64,000 bases of DNA from Salvator merianae (GCA_003586115.2 QVOM02000072.1:1020361-1084360); one strand, 5' to 3'. Shown: positions 44,090 through 55,209, numbered from the stretch's first letter. Translations and numbers: made by a program. The notes: generated by a model not told the origin, from the sequence alone.

Positions 44090-45385
44090 TAAAACATTTG
44101 TTTTTGGCACCTAAATAGGAAGCTAGAAAACAGTGTACATATAGACAAAAACTAGTGCAAGGCCTGGACTAAGCCCCTCGTGGTCTACAACCTTAGATAT
44201 TCTGTCCATTGTGAGGACTTGTGACTAGTCTAAATGATATGGCAGTGATGGCTTCTAAATCCAAAATAGCTAGAATTCAGCAGGGAATTAATCGTTCTAT
44301 ATGTGAGGTGTTTTGGAATCATCCTGACTACCCAAAACAATCTGCTACGTTCTCTTGGGTTTTGGAAATTTCACTCAATACAACTAAATGCCAATAGCTA
44401 ATAGCATCTATAGAGCAATATGGGATCTGATGCTGTCCTATTAAGCGATACAAGGATGTAATATTAATTTCTTCAGACATCCAAAGAAGCAGGAGGAGAA
44501 AAATTCACCTCAGAACAGGAGACATTATTATTGAACAATTCTGCCAAGTACCCAAGTGGCATAAAAGCTTCCAAATCTATGTCGTTTGTGTTAATGGATT
44601 CAGAAGCCACAGAGGATACAGAACTGAAGCTAGTGTAGTAACTGGTTTGCATACAGTATCCTTGTAGGACTCCTCAACCCTGCGGGGTCTGTGAAGAGTT
44701 TCTCCAAGGTCAGATGAAACAGTGTGGAGCAGCTGGTGGAGCAGGACTGTGGGAAGAGGCAGTGCAAATGAAAACGCTTCCTTTCAGCCACAGAAACTCC
44801 TATTTTTTGCACACCAGGACCTGGTTCAAACAGTTGAAAGCAACGCTTTTAAATTGCTCTGCTTGCCTATGCCACAGCCTCAATCTGGGGCAACCACTTG
44901 ATTTAGAGGCTAGGCTGAATATCAGCACTCAGTATAGCTGGTCCGATGATGTCTTTTTTCTTTTTATAAAACATAAAGAGCCATAATGTTTTATTCACTG
45001 CCATGTCAAGTTGAGAGCTGATGCCGTTTCATTTTCTCAGAACACATTCTTAACTAAAGATGGCAGTTGTTGCTATAGTTACTTTATTTGGAACTTCTTT
45101 TCTCAGCACTGTGTCTGGTAAGCTGTCTTGGAGGGGTTCAGGCAGGGAATAGCAGGTGGTTATCAGCCTGATGCTGAGAAGAAGGATAACCTTCATATTC
45201 TTAGGGTAATCAATAGCTTGTAGATGATTTCCAAAAAGACACTGAGGCAGGAGTCAAGTTCTGGTTAGAAGCTTTCCTTTGATCTTGCTGAATCACACTT
45301 AATAGCCTGCCATTCAGTGCGACCATAACATGGCTTCTAAATGGGATCTCACCCCCACACCCAGGTCCCAATCTATAGGTTGCTA
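44090..45385. other. no recognisable feature
   Basis: Unique-looking sequence, no named repeat, RNA or domain. Confidence 0.4.
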
Positions 45386-45389
45386 CTAC

Positions 45390-46650
45390 GTGGAGCTATT
45401 CTCTGGGGAGAGGCAGCATGGAAATGTATCACAAGGCAGCTTGTCCAGAAGCAGTTTGGCCCCCTCAAGCCCAGAGGCCTCTGCTGTGTTATAAAGAGGG
45501 TAGGGAAGAGGAAATTCATGATGACCTACTATAGATTCTGCTAGATTCCTGAAGAGCAGCATGTTTAAGAAAAACATGGAAGTTTCATTCCAGCTGGACT
45601 GGTTTTCCTATCATTGCTCAAAGAAACTGTAGCTTTGTTAAAAATCTTGAGAACGCTCAGATAGAACATCATGGCTATCTCACCCACCATTTGCAGAATT
45701 CCAGGTATGTGCCTAAGACAGTTAATCCAGTTTAGCTAATTTTTGTGGAGCAACAGCAAGCATGTCACCAAGACACAACCTGTGACGGCAATTCCACTTG
45801 TACGACTTACCAAGTGACAATCTGTCTCCATACAGCACTGGGAAATGCTGGCTCTTTAAAGAATAATGGCATTTCCTCAAAATGTGGGCCTCCAGACTAG
45901 GTCAGGCTTCTTCAGTATAGGGCCAGATTGATCTTCCAGGATCTCACCATATCCATCTAGTTTATAATTTTTTTCTGCACCCAGTGACCTTTTGGAAGTT
46001 CAGTCCAGTACTGTGCCAGACATCTGATCCTCTGGCAACAAGTCAGCACATTAAAGATAGTCCAGGATATCCCACACTATCTTTAATTTGAATTTTGAGG
46101 GTGAGAGACCGGCAGTGCTTCAGTATGACTTTGGGTCTGTCTGCCAGACTCATCACAATGCTGACAAATTTGTTGGCATTTTTAGCACAGTTGAGGACTC
46201 CCTGCAAACCCTCCTTGAAATGCACTGTTGAGATAAAGTGCAGAACAGTGGATTACCAAACTCCAGTGCAGACAGTATTGACTTGCACTGGAAACAAAAC
46301 CTATCCGTCAGTAGCCTTGCCCAAATAATCTACATTCTTCTCCTCACACTTGTTTCTAGGGCAGACAAGCCATTGCTTTTATGCACTCTGTAAATTCACT
46401 GCAGACTTGAATTGTAGCATAAAATGTTTCTAATTGGTCTTTTAACCTCATATGGTGACAGTTCTTATCCTCTCCATTATGACAGGTGAATTTCTCTGTC
46501 AGCTCTGGCGCAGCCACCTTTGAACTCTAGCTGTGTATTTCATAATTTCTTATTATGCATAAATGATTCTGTTCTTCAGTAGCTGGCATAGACCTCTGGC
46601 CACTCAAAACAAATGCGGACAAGCCATATAGCTCTCCCATTAAAACCGCA
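45390..46650 (-). pseudogene. possible decayed retrocopy, identity unknown
   Basis: Reading the minus strand in pieces gives protein-like blocks broken by stops and frameshifts. In order these are LKDQLETFYATIQVCSEFTE and CIKAMACLP (about 46390-46480), HFKEGLQGVLNCAKNANKFV and SIVMSLADRPKVILKH (46225-46100), then LNMLLFRNLAESIVGHHEFP near 45550-45490. No introns or splice signals were seen between the blocks. No protein family was recognised. The case rests on texture alone and may be coincidence. Confidence 0.25.
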
Positions 46651-47068
46651 TTCTGGTGGCTGTTTGAATAGACAAAGCACAAGGTCCCAAACCCACTGTT
46701 ACACTGGAGGAAGAAAATATTTCAAGCGTCTGTTTTATGTTGGCCTGAAAATTATGAAGCTATTGGGCATCTGCTTCTAATACTGTGACTCGGTTATCTG
46801 CTCTGAAACAAGTCACTATTTCAGCCTACCCATTCAAAAGGAATTCCTACTCTTCTAAGCTTCTATGAAGTTCTTATAGTTTCACGATTAGCGATCAAAT
46901 AGCCAGTATAAAAAAGGCTTAAAAGATACACCTATAGCAAGACACATTAACGAAAGCAAACTTTTTTTGCCAAACAAGGTGTAAACATATATATAGTTCA
47001 TCTTCCCGAAATATGTAAAGTGCCATTCAGTGTGTCAGGATGCATAGAAAGTCAAGGCCAATGGAAGT

Positions 47069-47114
47069 GAAGCCAGATGAGTTTTGACCTGATAGGGTCG
47101 TCTTCAGTGGCCTC
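47069..47114 (-). ncRNA. hammerhead-ribozyme-like motif
   Basis: On the minus strand the outer stem GAGGCCA/TGGCTTC (7 bp, one G-U pair) encloses CTGAAGA (47107-47101). One base follows, then a 4-bp stem GACC/GGTC with a 6-base loop, then AAAAC in place of GAAAC. The GAAAC-to-AAAAC change is what CpG decay of TCGAAAC would give. The architecture equals that at 22877-22925 although the stem sequences differ. Relation to a Penelope-like element is inferred; no endonuclease domain was read nearby. Confidence 0.4.
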
Positions 47115-47212
47115 TTGACATGCTCAAAAACACATCTGGAGCTCCCTTGATAATTGACTGCTGTGGGCTTAGTACAGCAAAAGGTAAAATATATACAACA
47201 GCAATGACAAAA

Positions 47213-47286
47213 AACAGCACACCTTCACTTGTGAAACTATCCAAAGTAGGGTCTTTGAATAGTTTCACAAGTGAAGGTGTGCTGTT
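47213..47286. repeat. near-perfect inverted repeat, 34-bp arms, 6-base loop
   Basis: The arms 47213-47246 (AACAGCACACCTTCACTTGT...) and 47253-47286 pair at 33 of 34 positions around the loop TAGGGT. The palindrome does not continue outward. It makes the plus frame 47120-47731 and the minus frame 47511-47104 encode similar peptides (TPSLVKL on both strands), which explains their open state. Confidence 0.95.
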
Positions 47287-47728
47287 GATAAGAAGAATCC
47301 ATGCTGGATGTATGCATATGTTTGTTTTAACTGAATTACAGTTGTACATACGTATAAAAGGGTTGACACACTTTCTAGTGACCAGGCCGATTACTGTTAG
47401 ATGTGATATTCTTCTACAGATAGATCCTTTTGGTTTTCTGCTATTCTCTTGCCAACCAGGTTTTTTACTCAGTTGTTTCCATCTCAGCTCTGCTGAGATA
47501 GGCTGCCACATAGTCCAATGGGCACCATTTCTCTTTTTTGTTCTAACGGGGCACCTAATCTCACACTTTCTGACTTGTTCTATACAGGAAAGTATGAAAT
47601 GTGGTAATAAACCATTAATGCTGATAATGCTGTTTAAAGATGGGGTTGCAAATGAGGCTAAAAGCTCAACAGTAGTAGTAAACGGTCATAGCATTGAAAA
47701 GAAGGTGCCATGCTATCTCAGTGCCCAT

Positions 47729-48521
47729 TAGGGATGTACAAAGTTCGGTTCATGTTCAAAAATCCTATTGAAAAGTTCATGTTCACAGAATATATGTTGA
47801 GCCAACTATTATATGCAGCATTGACAACAATAGTATATCAATGGAGATATAATCTAAAGTGGTCATTGGAAATGTGGTTTCACTATGTATTGGACCAATA
47901 TAAATTTGACCTCTCCAGACAATACTGCCTTAAATATATGGGAATAGAGGGTTCAATTAAAGCTAAAGCGAAATGGAAAGATTTTCTGGAATATATGAAC
48001 AGACCAGAAGCACCATGTTTAAATGGTGAAGTATTAAATATTAACAAATGGTTGTCCATCTAAATTGAATATATGTTTTCAGTTGTTCAGGACTAGGATG
48101 GGGTGGGGGAGGGGTGGTGGATTAAAACATATATATAAAAATGTAGAAAATGCTATGGACTATTAGATTGTATTGACTGTATTGATACTTATTCAAAATT
48201 AAAAAATGAAATTAAAAAAAAAGTTCATGTTCACGAATGTTCTCACTGAACCCAAAGTGCGGTTGTTTGAATATCCAGAAATTTGTTCGAATAAAATCAG
48301 TCTCCAGCTCACAAACATGAACAATTCAATCAAACAGTTTGTGTTTGCTGTGGTTTTTCCCTTGAAAAGTGCTTTTTTTAATGGATCCCCCCCCCCTTTT
48401 GAACAAGTTTGGAATTCAGTAAGAACAACTGTTTGATTAACTGGTTTGCTGTCAAAATGAACAAATGGCTGTTCATTTGCTGTAGAACCAAACATGCGAT
48501 TTTCACTCGTACACATCCCTA
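47729..48521. mobile_element. hAT-like MITE interrupted by an L1 tail
   Basis: Left end TAGGGATGTACAAAGTTCGG; the complement of the right end starts TAGGGATGTGTACGAGTG. Flanks GTGCCCAT (47721-47728) and GTCCCTAT (48522-48529) match at 6 of 8 bases, a worn 8-bp duplication. Internal sequence is built from GTTCATGTTC and AACAAATGGCTGTTCATTTG type palindromes. An L1 insert at 47787-48218 splits it, so the original element was about 345 bp. Confidence 0.75.
47787..48218 (+). mobile_element. L1 LINE ORF2 C-terminus and 3' UTR, nested
   Basis: Exact direct repeats AAAAGTTCATGTTCAC (47771-47786 and 48219-48234) bound it. The frame ends ...KYMGIEGSIKAKAKWKDFLEYMNRPEAPCLNGEVLNINKWLSI at 48063, consistent with the end of a vertebrate L1 ORF2. 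The 3' UTR has a G-rich block (GGGTGGGGGAGGGGTGG), then GGATTAAAACATATATATAA and an A-rich tail. The same 3' UTR recurs at 60675. It is strongly 5'-truncated. Confidence 0.88.
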
Positions 48522-48764
48522 GTCCCTATCTGTTCTCCTGGTGCTCTCAATTTCCTGGCTATTGGTTTACCTAGAAATTCTGAGGTAGTGATTGGGTGTG
48601 GGGAACTACAAGATTTGTATGCGAGACTTAAATTATACATGGAAGGAGCATATTTTAAGAGCTGCCAAACCCGGCCACTTTTCACACCAGAAGCTACATT
48701 CCTAGAGCAGGCGTTCCCGTGGCTGGTAACTTAACTCAGAACTGTACATGACATTGGACTAGGA

Positions 48765-49330
48765 TATTTATTTAATCACTTTTATTTAAAATTTACATAC
48801 TGCTTCCCCTTAAAAAGTCTCAAAGTGTTTTACAAGAAAAATCAACAACTAAAAACATTTTTAAAACTGGGTGGGTCAGGGAAGAGAATGAACATTCACA
48901 CAGGTAATGCCTGGGTAAAGAGATAGATCTTTAGTAGATGCCTAAGAGATGTTAAGTGCTCCTCCCAAACAGCAGAAGGGAAGGCTTTCCATAGGGAAGG
49001 TGCTACCACGGAGAAGGCCCAGCTGTGGACCATCATAAGACGACATTCTTTCTTTAGTCAGACCTGCAGTACGCCCTCTTCAGATGATCTCAGGGCTCTT
49101 CCAGGGTTGTAACGAGGGAGGCATTATTTAAGATGTCATGGTACCAAGCTGTTAGGGCCTTATACGCCAAGCACAAAACCTTGAACCTGGCCTGGTAGCT
49201 AAATGGCAACCAATGCTGTTGCGTAAGCACAGGTATGATGTGTGCCCAAACAGACATCCTACTCAGCAATCTGGCTGCCATGTTTTGCACTCCCAGTTGC
49301 CTCCAAGCAAAGCAGAACGGATCTGGAAAG
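48765..49330 (-). mobile_element. L2 LINE C-terminus and 3' end
   Basis: The minus frame 49290-49090 reads MQNMAARLLSRMSVWAHIIPVLTQQHWLPFSYQARFKVLCLAYKALTAWYHDIL, the L2 C-terminal block (QNAAARLLxxxxxxxHITPVLxxLHWLPVxxRxxFKxLxLxYKAL). The 3' UTR continues leftward (GGTGCTACCACGGAGAAGGC) to an AT-rich tail near 48770. Inactive fragment. Confidence 0.88.
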
Positions 49331-49639
49331 TCACCCCCCTAGGCACACACAGAGCATGTCTTCTGAACAAAAAGACAAGGCAGTGGCTGTTGGAAGAGAA
49401 ACTGTAGGATGTTCAGGAGCTGAGATATTTGACGTGAATCATAAGAATGCAACAAATGCCCGGTTGGACAAGCAGCCTATCTAATCCTGCAGCCTGTTCT
49501 CACAGTGGCAGCCAGTTGCCTTTGGAAGCCCAAAGACTTAGTATAAATACAAATCTTGCCCTGCTCACAGTCCCCTAGCAGCTGGTCTTCCAAGGCATAC
49601 TGCCTTCCCTGCCAAAGGAAGTCACAAAGTCCTCAGCAT

Positions 49640-50110
49640 TAGTAACCACTGATATATCTGCCCATCATGAACTGGTCCAGAAGCATTTTTAAGTCTTCCA
49701 AGCTAGTGACAAAAACATCATGTGGTGGTGAATTCCAGTGCTTGATTGTGCACTGTGTGAAACAGTACTTCTTTTTCTATCCTGATTCTTCTAATCGTCA
49801 GTTTCACAGGATGACTCAGAGTTCTGGTGTCTTGGGAATGGAAGAAAAACTTTGCCTTATCCTCTCAGCTCAGAGTGCACATAATATTATAATATCTCTG
49901 TCCCAACTCTTGTCTAGACTTGAAAGTCCCAACCTTTTCAACCTTTCCTCATCGAGGAGTCCCCTCTAGCCCCTTTACCATTTTAGCTGCCACCCTCTGA
50001 ACCTTTTCCAACTCCATTATATCCTTTTTGACATGCGGCTACCAAAACTGTACACAGTATTCTAGGCGTGGTGATACTATTGCTTTATATAGAAGAATTA
50101 TAATATTGGC
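49640..50110 (-). mobile_element. CR1-type LINE C-terminal and 3' region
   Basis: Plus-strand text includes GGTGGTGAATTCCAGTGCTT, CTTTTTCTATCCTGATTCTT, TTTTAGCTGCCACCCTCTGA, CCTTTTCCAACTCCATTATA and ACAGTATTCTAGGCGTGGTG, then CTTTATATAGAAGAATTATA. This is the reverse complement of the CR1/L3 C-terminal domain (the LEKVQRR region and the YLEYCVQFW region). Stops break any frame. Confidence 0.8.
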
Positions 50111-50114
50111 AAAC

Positions 50115-51250
50115 TCAGGCTACAGGTACAAGCATGTTTGCAAAACACTCATTCCCATTTTGATCATAAGGCAAAGTTGGATTGTGTATCGAGTTTTCAG
50201 ATGCAAAACAATACAGTCAAAGCTTTCCCTGTGTTAAGAGGCTTGCAACAGGAGTTAAACTTGTGTCTCTCTTCCTTGCCGTACTTCCCAGCGCTCTGCT
50301 GCCTTAACAGCCACCCTTGGCTCAGCCTGCAGATCAGACACAAGCCAGCTAAAGAGAGGCGCCTCAAGCTGCAGAGCAAGAAAAGTTGGGTGACGGAGGG
50401 GTGTGTTTGCTCCTACCCAGCCCTCTATGTGCTGCTTAGTGATCAAAGTAGACGCACAAATTCATACTGTTTTATAGTCAAACCAGCCAAGGCATGTTTA
50501 GCACACACTTCTGACTCAGCCTGGATTCTCCCTGGAGGAGAAATTCTGTTGGCTCCTGACAGTCAAGGCACCTGCAACGTGAGCATCCTTCTACCACCAG
50601 CAGCAGCAGCAGCACCACCGATCGAGTGCAGACTTGTGATGGTATTCCCCTGCTGCGCGAGCATATATCACCACCCTCTCCTGAGGGGCAACCCAGGACT
50701 AGAATCTCTCACACATTTGTAGGTCTTGTATGGGATAATCGGTCAGGATGTGAAACCAGCAACGTTGCCCTCTTTTTATTTATGGATTGGTTTTATAACT
50801 CTGGGCAGGTAACAAAATAAAACTACAAAATACATTCCTAATAATCACTAAAACCTGACATTAAAACAATAAAACGTTAAGATGTTCTTCTGCACATATC
50901 TCACACTGAGCCGCCCTAAAGGCTGCAGTTTATCACACCGTCAGAGATTTTGCAATGTAAAAATTTGACCAAAAATCAATACTTGATATCAGCTGTTATC
51001 AACAGCACTAGCCAGCAATGATTACTCCCGATTACTCTCTCAAGATCCTCTTGTAGCACGACTGAGAGCAAAGGGGTCAGGACTTGGGTCTTTGACCCCC
51101 TACCCTTTGAAACTTTATGAACAAGAATGGGAGTCCTGTGAAGAGGTTATCTGCTGTGAGTTATAGTTTACTGCTTGACTCTCAGTCCTCTAGATTTAGT
51201 GGGTGTCAAAGGTGTGTGGGAAACTGATCTGAAGATGGAATATTCTCTAG
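50115..51250. other. no recognisable feature
   Basis: The plus frame 50138-50722 (194 codons) is ordinary in composition and has no domain. A (CAG)5-type run lies at 50600-50614. No repeat family is named. Confidence 0.4.
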
Positions 51251-51254
51251 ACAA

Positions 51255-51985
51255 ATGAGCTACAGGCCCTAGAACTTTTTATAAGTCTTTTAAATTGCAA
51301 CAGGCCCAAGAATTGCCTTTAAAAGCATTTTATGAATGGTTTTATACCCTGGTACTCCTCCACCTTTATGCTGGCACAGCTGTCAATGTTTGGGTACATA
51401 TTTACTTATGTGGTGGTCGTGTCCTCACATATCTAAAGTTCCGGGATATAGTTCTGCAAGAGCTTTGGAAAATCACGCAGGACAGTTTTACTCTTTCCCC
51501 AGAACTAGTCTTTTTATCGCTCTTCAAAAGAACAAACAATAATTTAAAACTGTGATTACTGCAGCTAAGGCGGAGATAGCATACCAATGGAAAACAGCCA
51601 AAAATCTTTCCTAAGGAAGACTCACAATCCATTTGGGATTTTGCTATGAATGACTTTATTACCTTTCAGCAATCCAAGATGCAAGGCTTTTATGACTACT
51701 TATCATTTTCTGGACAGAAGGTCTCCTCTTTTCCTTGCTGCTCAACAGGATATTTCACTCAGGCCAAACAGTTCTTACCTGCCTTGCTTTTTAAACCAAC
51801 AGCTAACAAAAACTTTTCCTCATTTGTCTGTATTTGGGACCGAGAGTTGATCATAGGTGTAAGCTGACTTCTGTTCACCCCGGCTGTTTATTTTTCACTT
51901 TTTCCTGTTTCTTTAGTTTGTTATCTTGTTTTTTTGTTGTTATTGTATTGTTAGAAAATTTAAATTAAAAAATCTTAAGATAAAC
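51255..51985 (+). mobile_element. L1 LINE ORF2 C-terminus and 3' end
   Basis: Successive frames read NVWVHIYLCGGRVLTYLKFRDIVLQELWKITQDSFTLSPELVFLSLF. This corresponds to the L1 sequence HxxWxCPxIxxFWxxIxxxIxxITGxxxxLxPxxxLL. Later comes IWDFAMNDFITFQQ-like sequence (W...A..D...). The 3' UTR (CTTTAGTTTGTTATCTTG, TTGTTGTTATTGTATTG) ends in an A-rich tail near 51985. Frames are broken. Confidence 0.75.
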
Positions 51986-51989
51986 GTAA

Positions 51990-52805
51990 AATGCAGAACA
52001 CTAGTATAGCAGAGATGTATCTCAGGGCCAGCCACACTTAAGTTTTTATCAACTTCTGATCCACTTTCAGAATAAGGGAAGACATCAGGAAAGTGACAAG
52101 ACAGTTTTTCTTTCACATTGTCTGAGTGACCCAGAAGGTCTTTGATAATCCAGGAAACAATGGCTACATACTTTGCTGATTCATTCTCCCGCTCTGCAGG
52201 TGGAGCAAATGTGGATTAAAACTTAGGTACAGCTGGGCCCTAACCAAAGAGAGACGTGAAATGGTGGCAAATAATGATTTTTCTTGCAATACAAACTGGT
52301 TTTCTTCCTCAAATGAAACACCGAGTTGGCTGGGAACACAATGTGAAGTAGTAAATCTATACTGGAACATAGAACCCCTTTCTCAAAAAGAAGTTAGGGC
52401 CAAATTACAAATGGGGGAATCACATTACTTCCTCAGAAAAAGACAACATCTTGTTTCTCCTAAGGCCTCATCCATATTCCTACTTAGTTATGTAAATGCT
52501 GCACAAACAGCATTGGCGGTCTACATATCCTTGTAGCAATCTGCAAAAACTACATGCAGTGGTCCAGGCTGTAACATGTGCAGGTTGCGCACCCATTATT
52601 TGTCCAACAATCCCTGAACCTGTTTCCTGTGCAGGCTATCCTGTGATGCTTTCCTCATACTGCAAAATTTGCGACACTGGACTGTGTTGCTCAGCATCAT
52701 GCTTCAAGAACCCAGTATGAACACTGCTTGACCCAGAAGAAACATTATGTGACTTGCCTATAACAGGAGACTTTATTTCTCCCCAAGAAAGCAAGTCCTT
52801 CTCCT
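51990..52805. other. no recognisable feature
   Basis: Contains a 91-codon plus frame (52261-52536) without recognised similarity. No repeat is named. Confidence 0.4.
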
Positions 52806-52811
52806 AGTTAA

Positions 52812-52905
52812 GCTTGGTTATTTATTATTTATTTGCGTTTTTATCCCAAAGGTCTCAGGACCGGTTACAACATTAAAAACCAATATAAAAGGAACATACT
52901 AAACC
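52812..52905 (-). mobile_element. L2-type 3' tail
   Basis: TTTATTATTTATTTGCGTTT then TTATCCCAAAGGTCTCAGGA and CCGGTTACAACATTAAAAAC is the reverse complement of a reptile L2 3' terminus with its short tail repeat. Confidence 0.65.
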
Positions 52906-52945
52906 TTAAACCAGTCAAACAATATGTTGTTACTTTAATAAAGGG

Positions 52946-53405
52946 CCTATTCACACTTGAAGTTAGTGAACATCAGGGATGCTCTTTGCGGAGGCCCTCA
53001 TGATTGGAAGCAGACTCCAGCTGCTCCCGATCACTACTAGCTGTGAAGCACAAAGTTGAACTCCACAGCTGTACTGAGAGCAGCTGGACTGCTCCTGGTA
53101 CACTGCATCCACATTCTTTTCTGGGTGTGAATGCACAGCTGCACAGTGCAGTGCAGCTGCACTTGCATGTTCACACAGCATTGGCAGTCACTATGGCAGC
53201 GGACGGAAGATTTTTGGCTGCTGTCATGGCACAGAATGGCAGCAGGACGCCGGCATTTGCACCATGAACGCTGCTATCCTGCTGCGTTTCAGTTCCTAGA
53301 CCTCACAGTGTAGACGGTCTCTGCACTGCAAGGTCTATTGCACCGTAGAAAGTTCGCTGGTGAACATTGCATGGTGAATAGTGTGAAACGGCCCAAAGAC
53401 TCATT
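52946..53405. mobile_element. MITE of the GGGCCxxTTCACAC family
   Basis: Left end GGGCCTATTCACACTTGAAG; the complement of the right end is GGGCCGTTTCACACTATTCA. Internal hairpins include GCTGCACAGTGCAGTGCAGC (about 53135-53160). The interior differs from the copies at 27638 and 54085, so this is a related subfamily sharing only its ends. Confidence 0.6.
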
Positions 53406-53409
53406 GTGT

Positions 53410-54080
53410 GATCTCTTGGAAGCCCCTCCACTTTCAGTTTTCTCTGAGTGCAATGAGGTCATGGGCCAACCCCACACCCACAATCTCAGTCCAGAGGGCA
53501 GATAGTACAGCGGCACTTGGCGCAGTATTTTGGGTGGCACACACACCAGTGATGACTTTCTGTCTACATATCTATTTAGCTGTTGATGACATTTAAAGGA
53601 AAAAATGAATAGAAAAAAAAAAGACATCCATTTGACCTCTCCTGCAGAACTCCGGGAAGCTTTCTCTGCTTATAGGCTCTCAGCAGGTTAGCCCTCTTCA
53701 ACTAGGGTTCAGGCCCAGACTGGTCTTTCTGCTTTCTGCTGAGGAATGGGATTTCATCCAGTAGCTAAACTCCTAAACAATGAGTCAATTACTCATGAGT
53801 CAAGGCCTTCCCCATCAGACTGTTCACTCAGGTTGGAGCTCCGAACAAACACATGCAGTCACCAAACACACCCTTACGCACATAGCCAAACACTGTTTTC
53901 AAAATACAGGAAACCAACAACACAAACTCACTGCTGCACTAGCAGATTTCACACTAAACTCCTCCTACCACCATCCTGCTAATTCTACCCATTTGCTCAG
54001 CCTCTTCACAAATTCTCCAGAGGCTAGCCTTCTTCAGCTGCACCACCAGCAGTACTCCACATGAATCCAGGTTGTCTGTA
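53410..54080. other. no recognisable feature
   Basis: Unique-looking. Overlapping plus frames at 53746-54064 have no recognised domain. Confidence 0.4.
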
Positions 54081-54084
54081 CAGT

Positions 54085-54950
54085 AATAGAGAGCCTACTC
54101 ACACTTAGCAAGTGGTACGTTCCAGGATGCTTGCTAGAACGCAGGATTCGCACTTGCAAACAGCCCCAGCTGAACCGAAATCTACTGAAGCCCACCTAAT
54201 GCTTACCTGAATCCAACCAGCTGTGGTCAACTAAACTGTAGTCTCCAACCTGACCTGCATAGTCAGATGAGGATCAGGGAAGGTGCGTCTGCACCATTTC
54301 CGGATTCAAAATGATGGTGGCACTGGCATAGCCAGCACTTTTGCCGCCTGGGGCAAAGCGACGGTGGGCGGGGTGATACCAGCGCACCGGCGTGCGGGGC
54401 GGGGTGACGCCAGCACGCCGGTGTGCGGGGCGGGGCAATGCCAGCGCGTGGGGCGGGGCGATGCCAGCGCGCCGGCGGGCGGGGCGACCAGCGCGCGACG
54501 GACGGGCAGGCGGGGTGACGAGCGAGCGTGCCAACGGGCGGGCGGGGCGACGAGCGAGGGCAACGTTGGGTGGGGCCCTGGCTCCGTGGGCCGCCTGCGA
54601 CAACGCGCCACCCGGGGCAGACCGCCCCCCATGCCCCTCCTTGCTATGCCTCTGGATGGTGGGGTGGGGCCACGCAGGCCCAGTCTGACGGTTTGCACCC
54701 TGGTTCGGACCATGGGGTCCAGACCTTGGTGGCCTTTTCGGACACAAGTTCGAACACAGCTCTTCTGGGTTCGAACACAGCTACTGAACTAGTGCACTCC
54801 CATTTGCACTGCGTCCAGCACTGGTCAGCTTGCAGAGTGTTCCAGCGCTGACAGGTGCGAAGACCCCTCTCCATACCCGAACCCGACTGGCCCGAACCAT
54901 GCTAGTTAGAATGTTCTACTGTGGTAAGTGCAAACAGGCCCTGTCTATTA
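54085..54950. mobile_element. MITE of the GGCCTGTTCACACTTA family, interrupted
   Basis: Left AGAGCCTACTCACACTTAGC and the complement of the right end AGGGCCTGTTTGCACTTACC are inverted repeats, followed by (G/A)TTC(C/T)A and TGCTAG blocks. The body aligns with 27638-28140 on both sides of an insertion at 54321-54654. The unbroken length would be about 520 bp, as in the other copy. It has no transposase. Confidence 0.8.
54321..54654. mobile_element. GC-rich hAT MITE, 334 bp, nested, with 8-bp duplication
   Basis: Exact direct repeats GATGGTGG at 54313-54320 and 54655-54662. The ends CACTGGCATAGCCAG and the complement of the right end CAGAGGCATAGCAAG match at 12 of 15 bases. The body is made of degenerate GCCAGCGCGCCGGCGGGCGG units. 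It shares GCCGCCTGGG and CGCCACCCGGGGC with 8461-8862, in the same relative positions. Non-autonomous hAT member. Long GC-rich open frames on both strands are artefacts of the repeats. Confidence 0.9.
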
Positions 54951-54979
54951 CATTGATAGTAGTCAAAAACAGTGAAGAA

Positions 54980-55145
54980 TCATTCTATAGTGGGTAGCTA
55001 TCTCTCAACTGTAGAACACCTTATGCTTTGTTTGCATAAGGTCCCAAGTTCAGTCCTTTGCATCCACTTAAAAAGCAACGGCAAAGCACTTTTACATTGT
55101 GTGGATCCATACAGTTACCAGGAGTCAAATGCAACTCAGAGTATA
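54980..55145 (+). mobile_element. tRNA-headed SINE
   Basis: CTATCTCTCAACTGTAGAAC is an A-box-like region and GGTCCCAAGTTCAGTCC a B-box-like region about 45 bases on. The body runs through AAAAAGCAACGGCAAAGC to CAGTTACCAGGAGTCAAATG. The related minus copy at 59045 shares head and GGGAGTCAA body sequence. Decayed, not a functional tRNA. Confidence 0.75.
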
Positions 55146-55209
55146 TTTATATTTATCTGTTATTCTATAGCAGCAAGAATCACTGAATGATAAAATCCTC
55201 AATAGCAGC

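Noticed and set aside
47076..47107. Plus-strand hammerhead starting at CAGATGAG
   Set aside because: Although GATGAG and a short stem are present, no GAAA follows. The minus-strand reading fits far better.
47120..47731. 203-codon plus-strand frame as a gene
   Set aside because: It spans the near-perfect hairpin, crosses into a hAT terminus, and has no recognisable domain or splice context.
54274..54851. Arg/Ala/Gly-rich open frames up to 169 codons
   Set aside because: Same cause: GC-rich tandem units of a nested hAT MITE, open on both strands.
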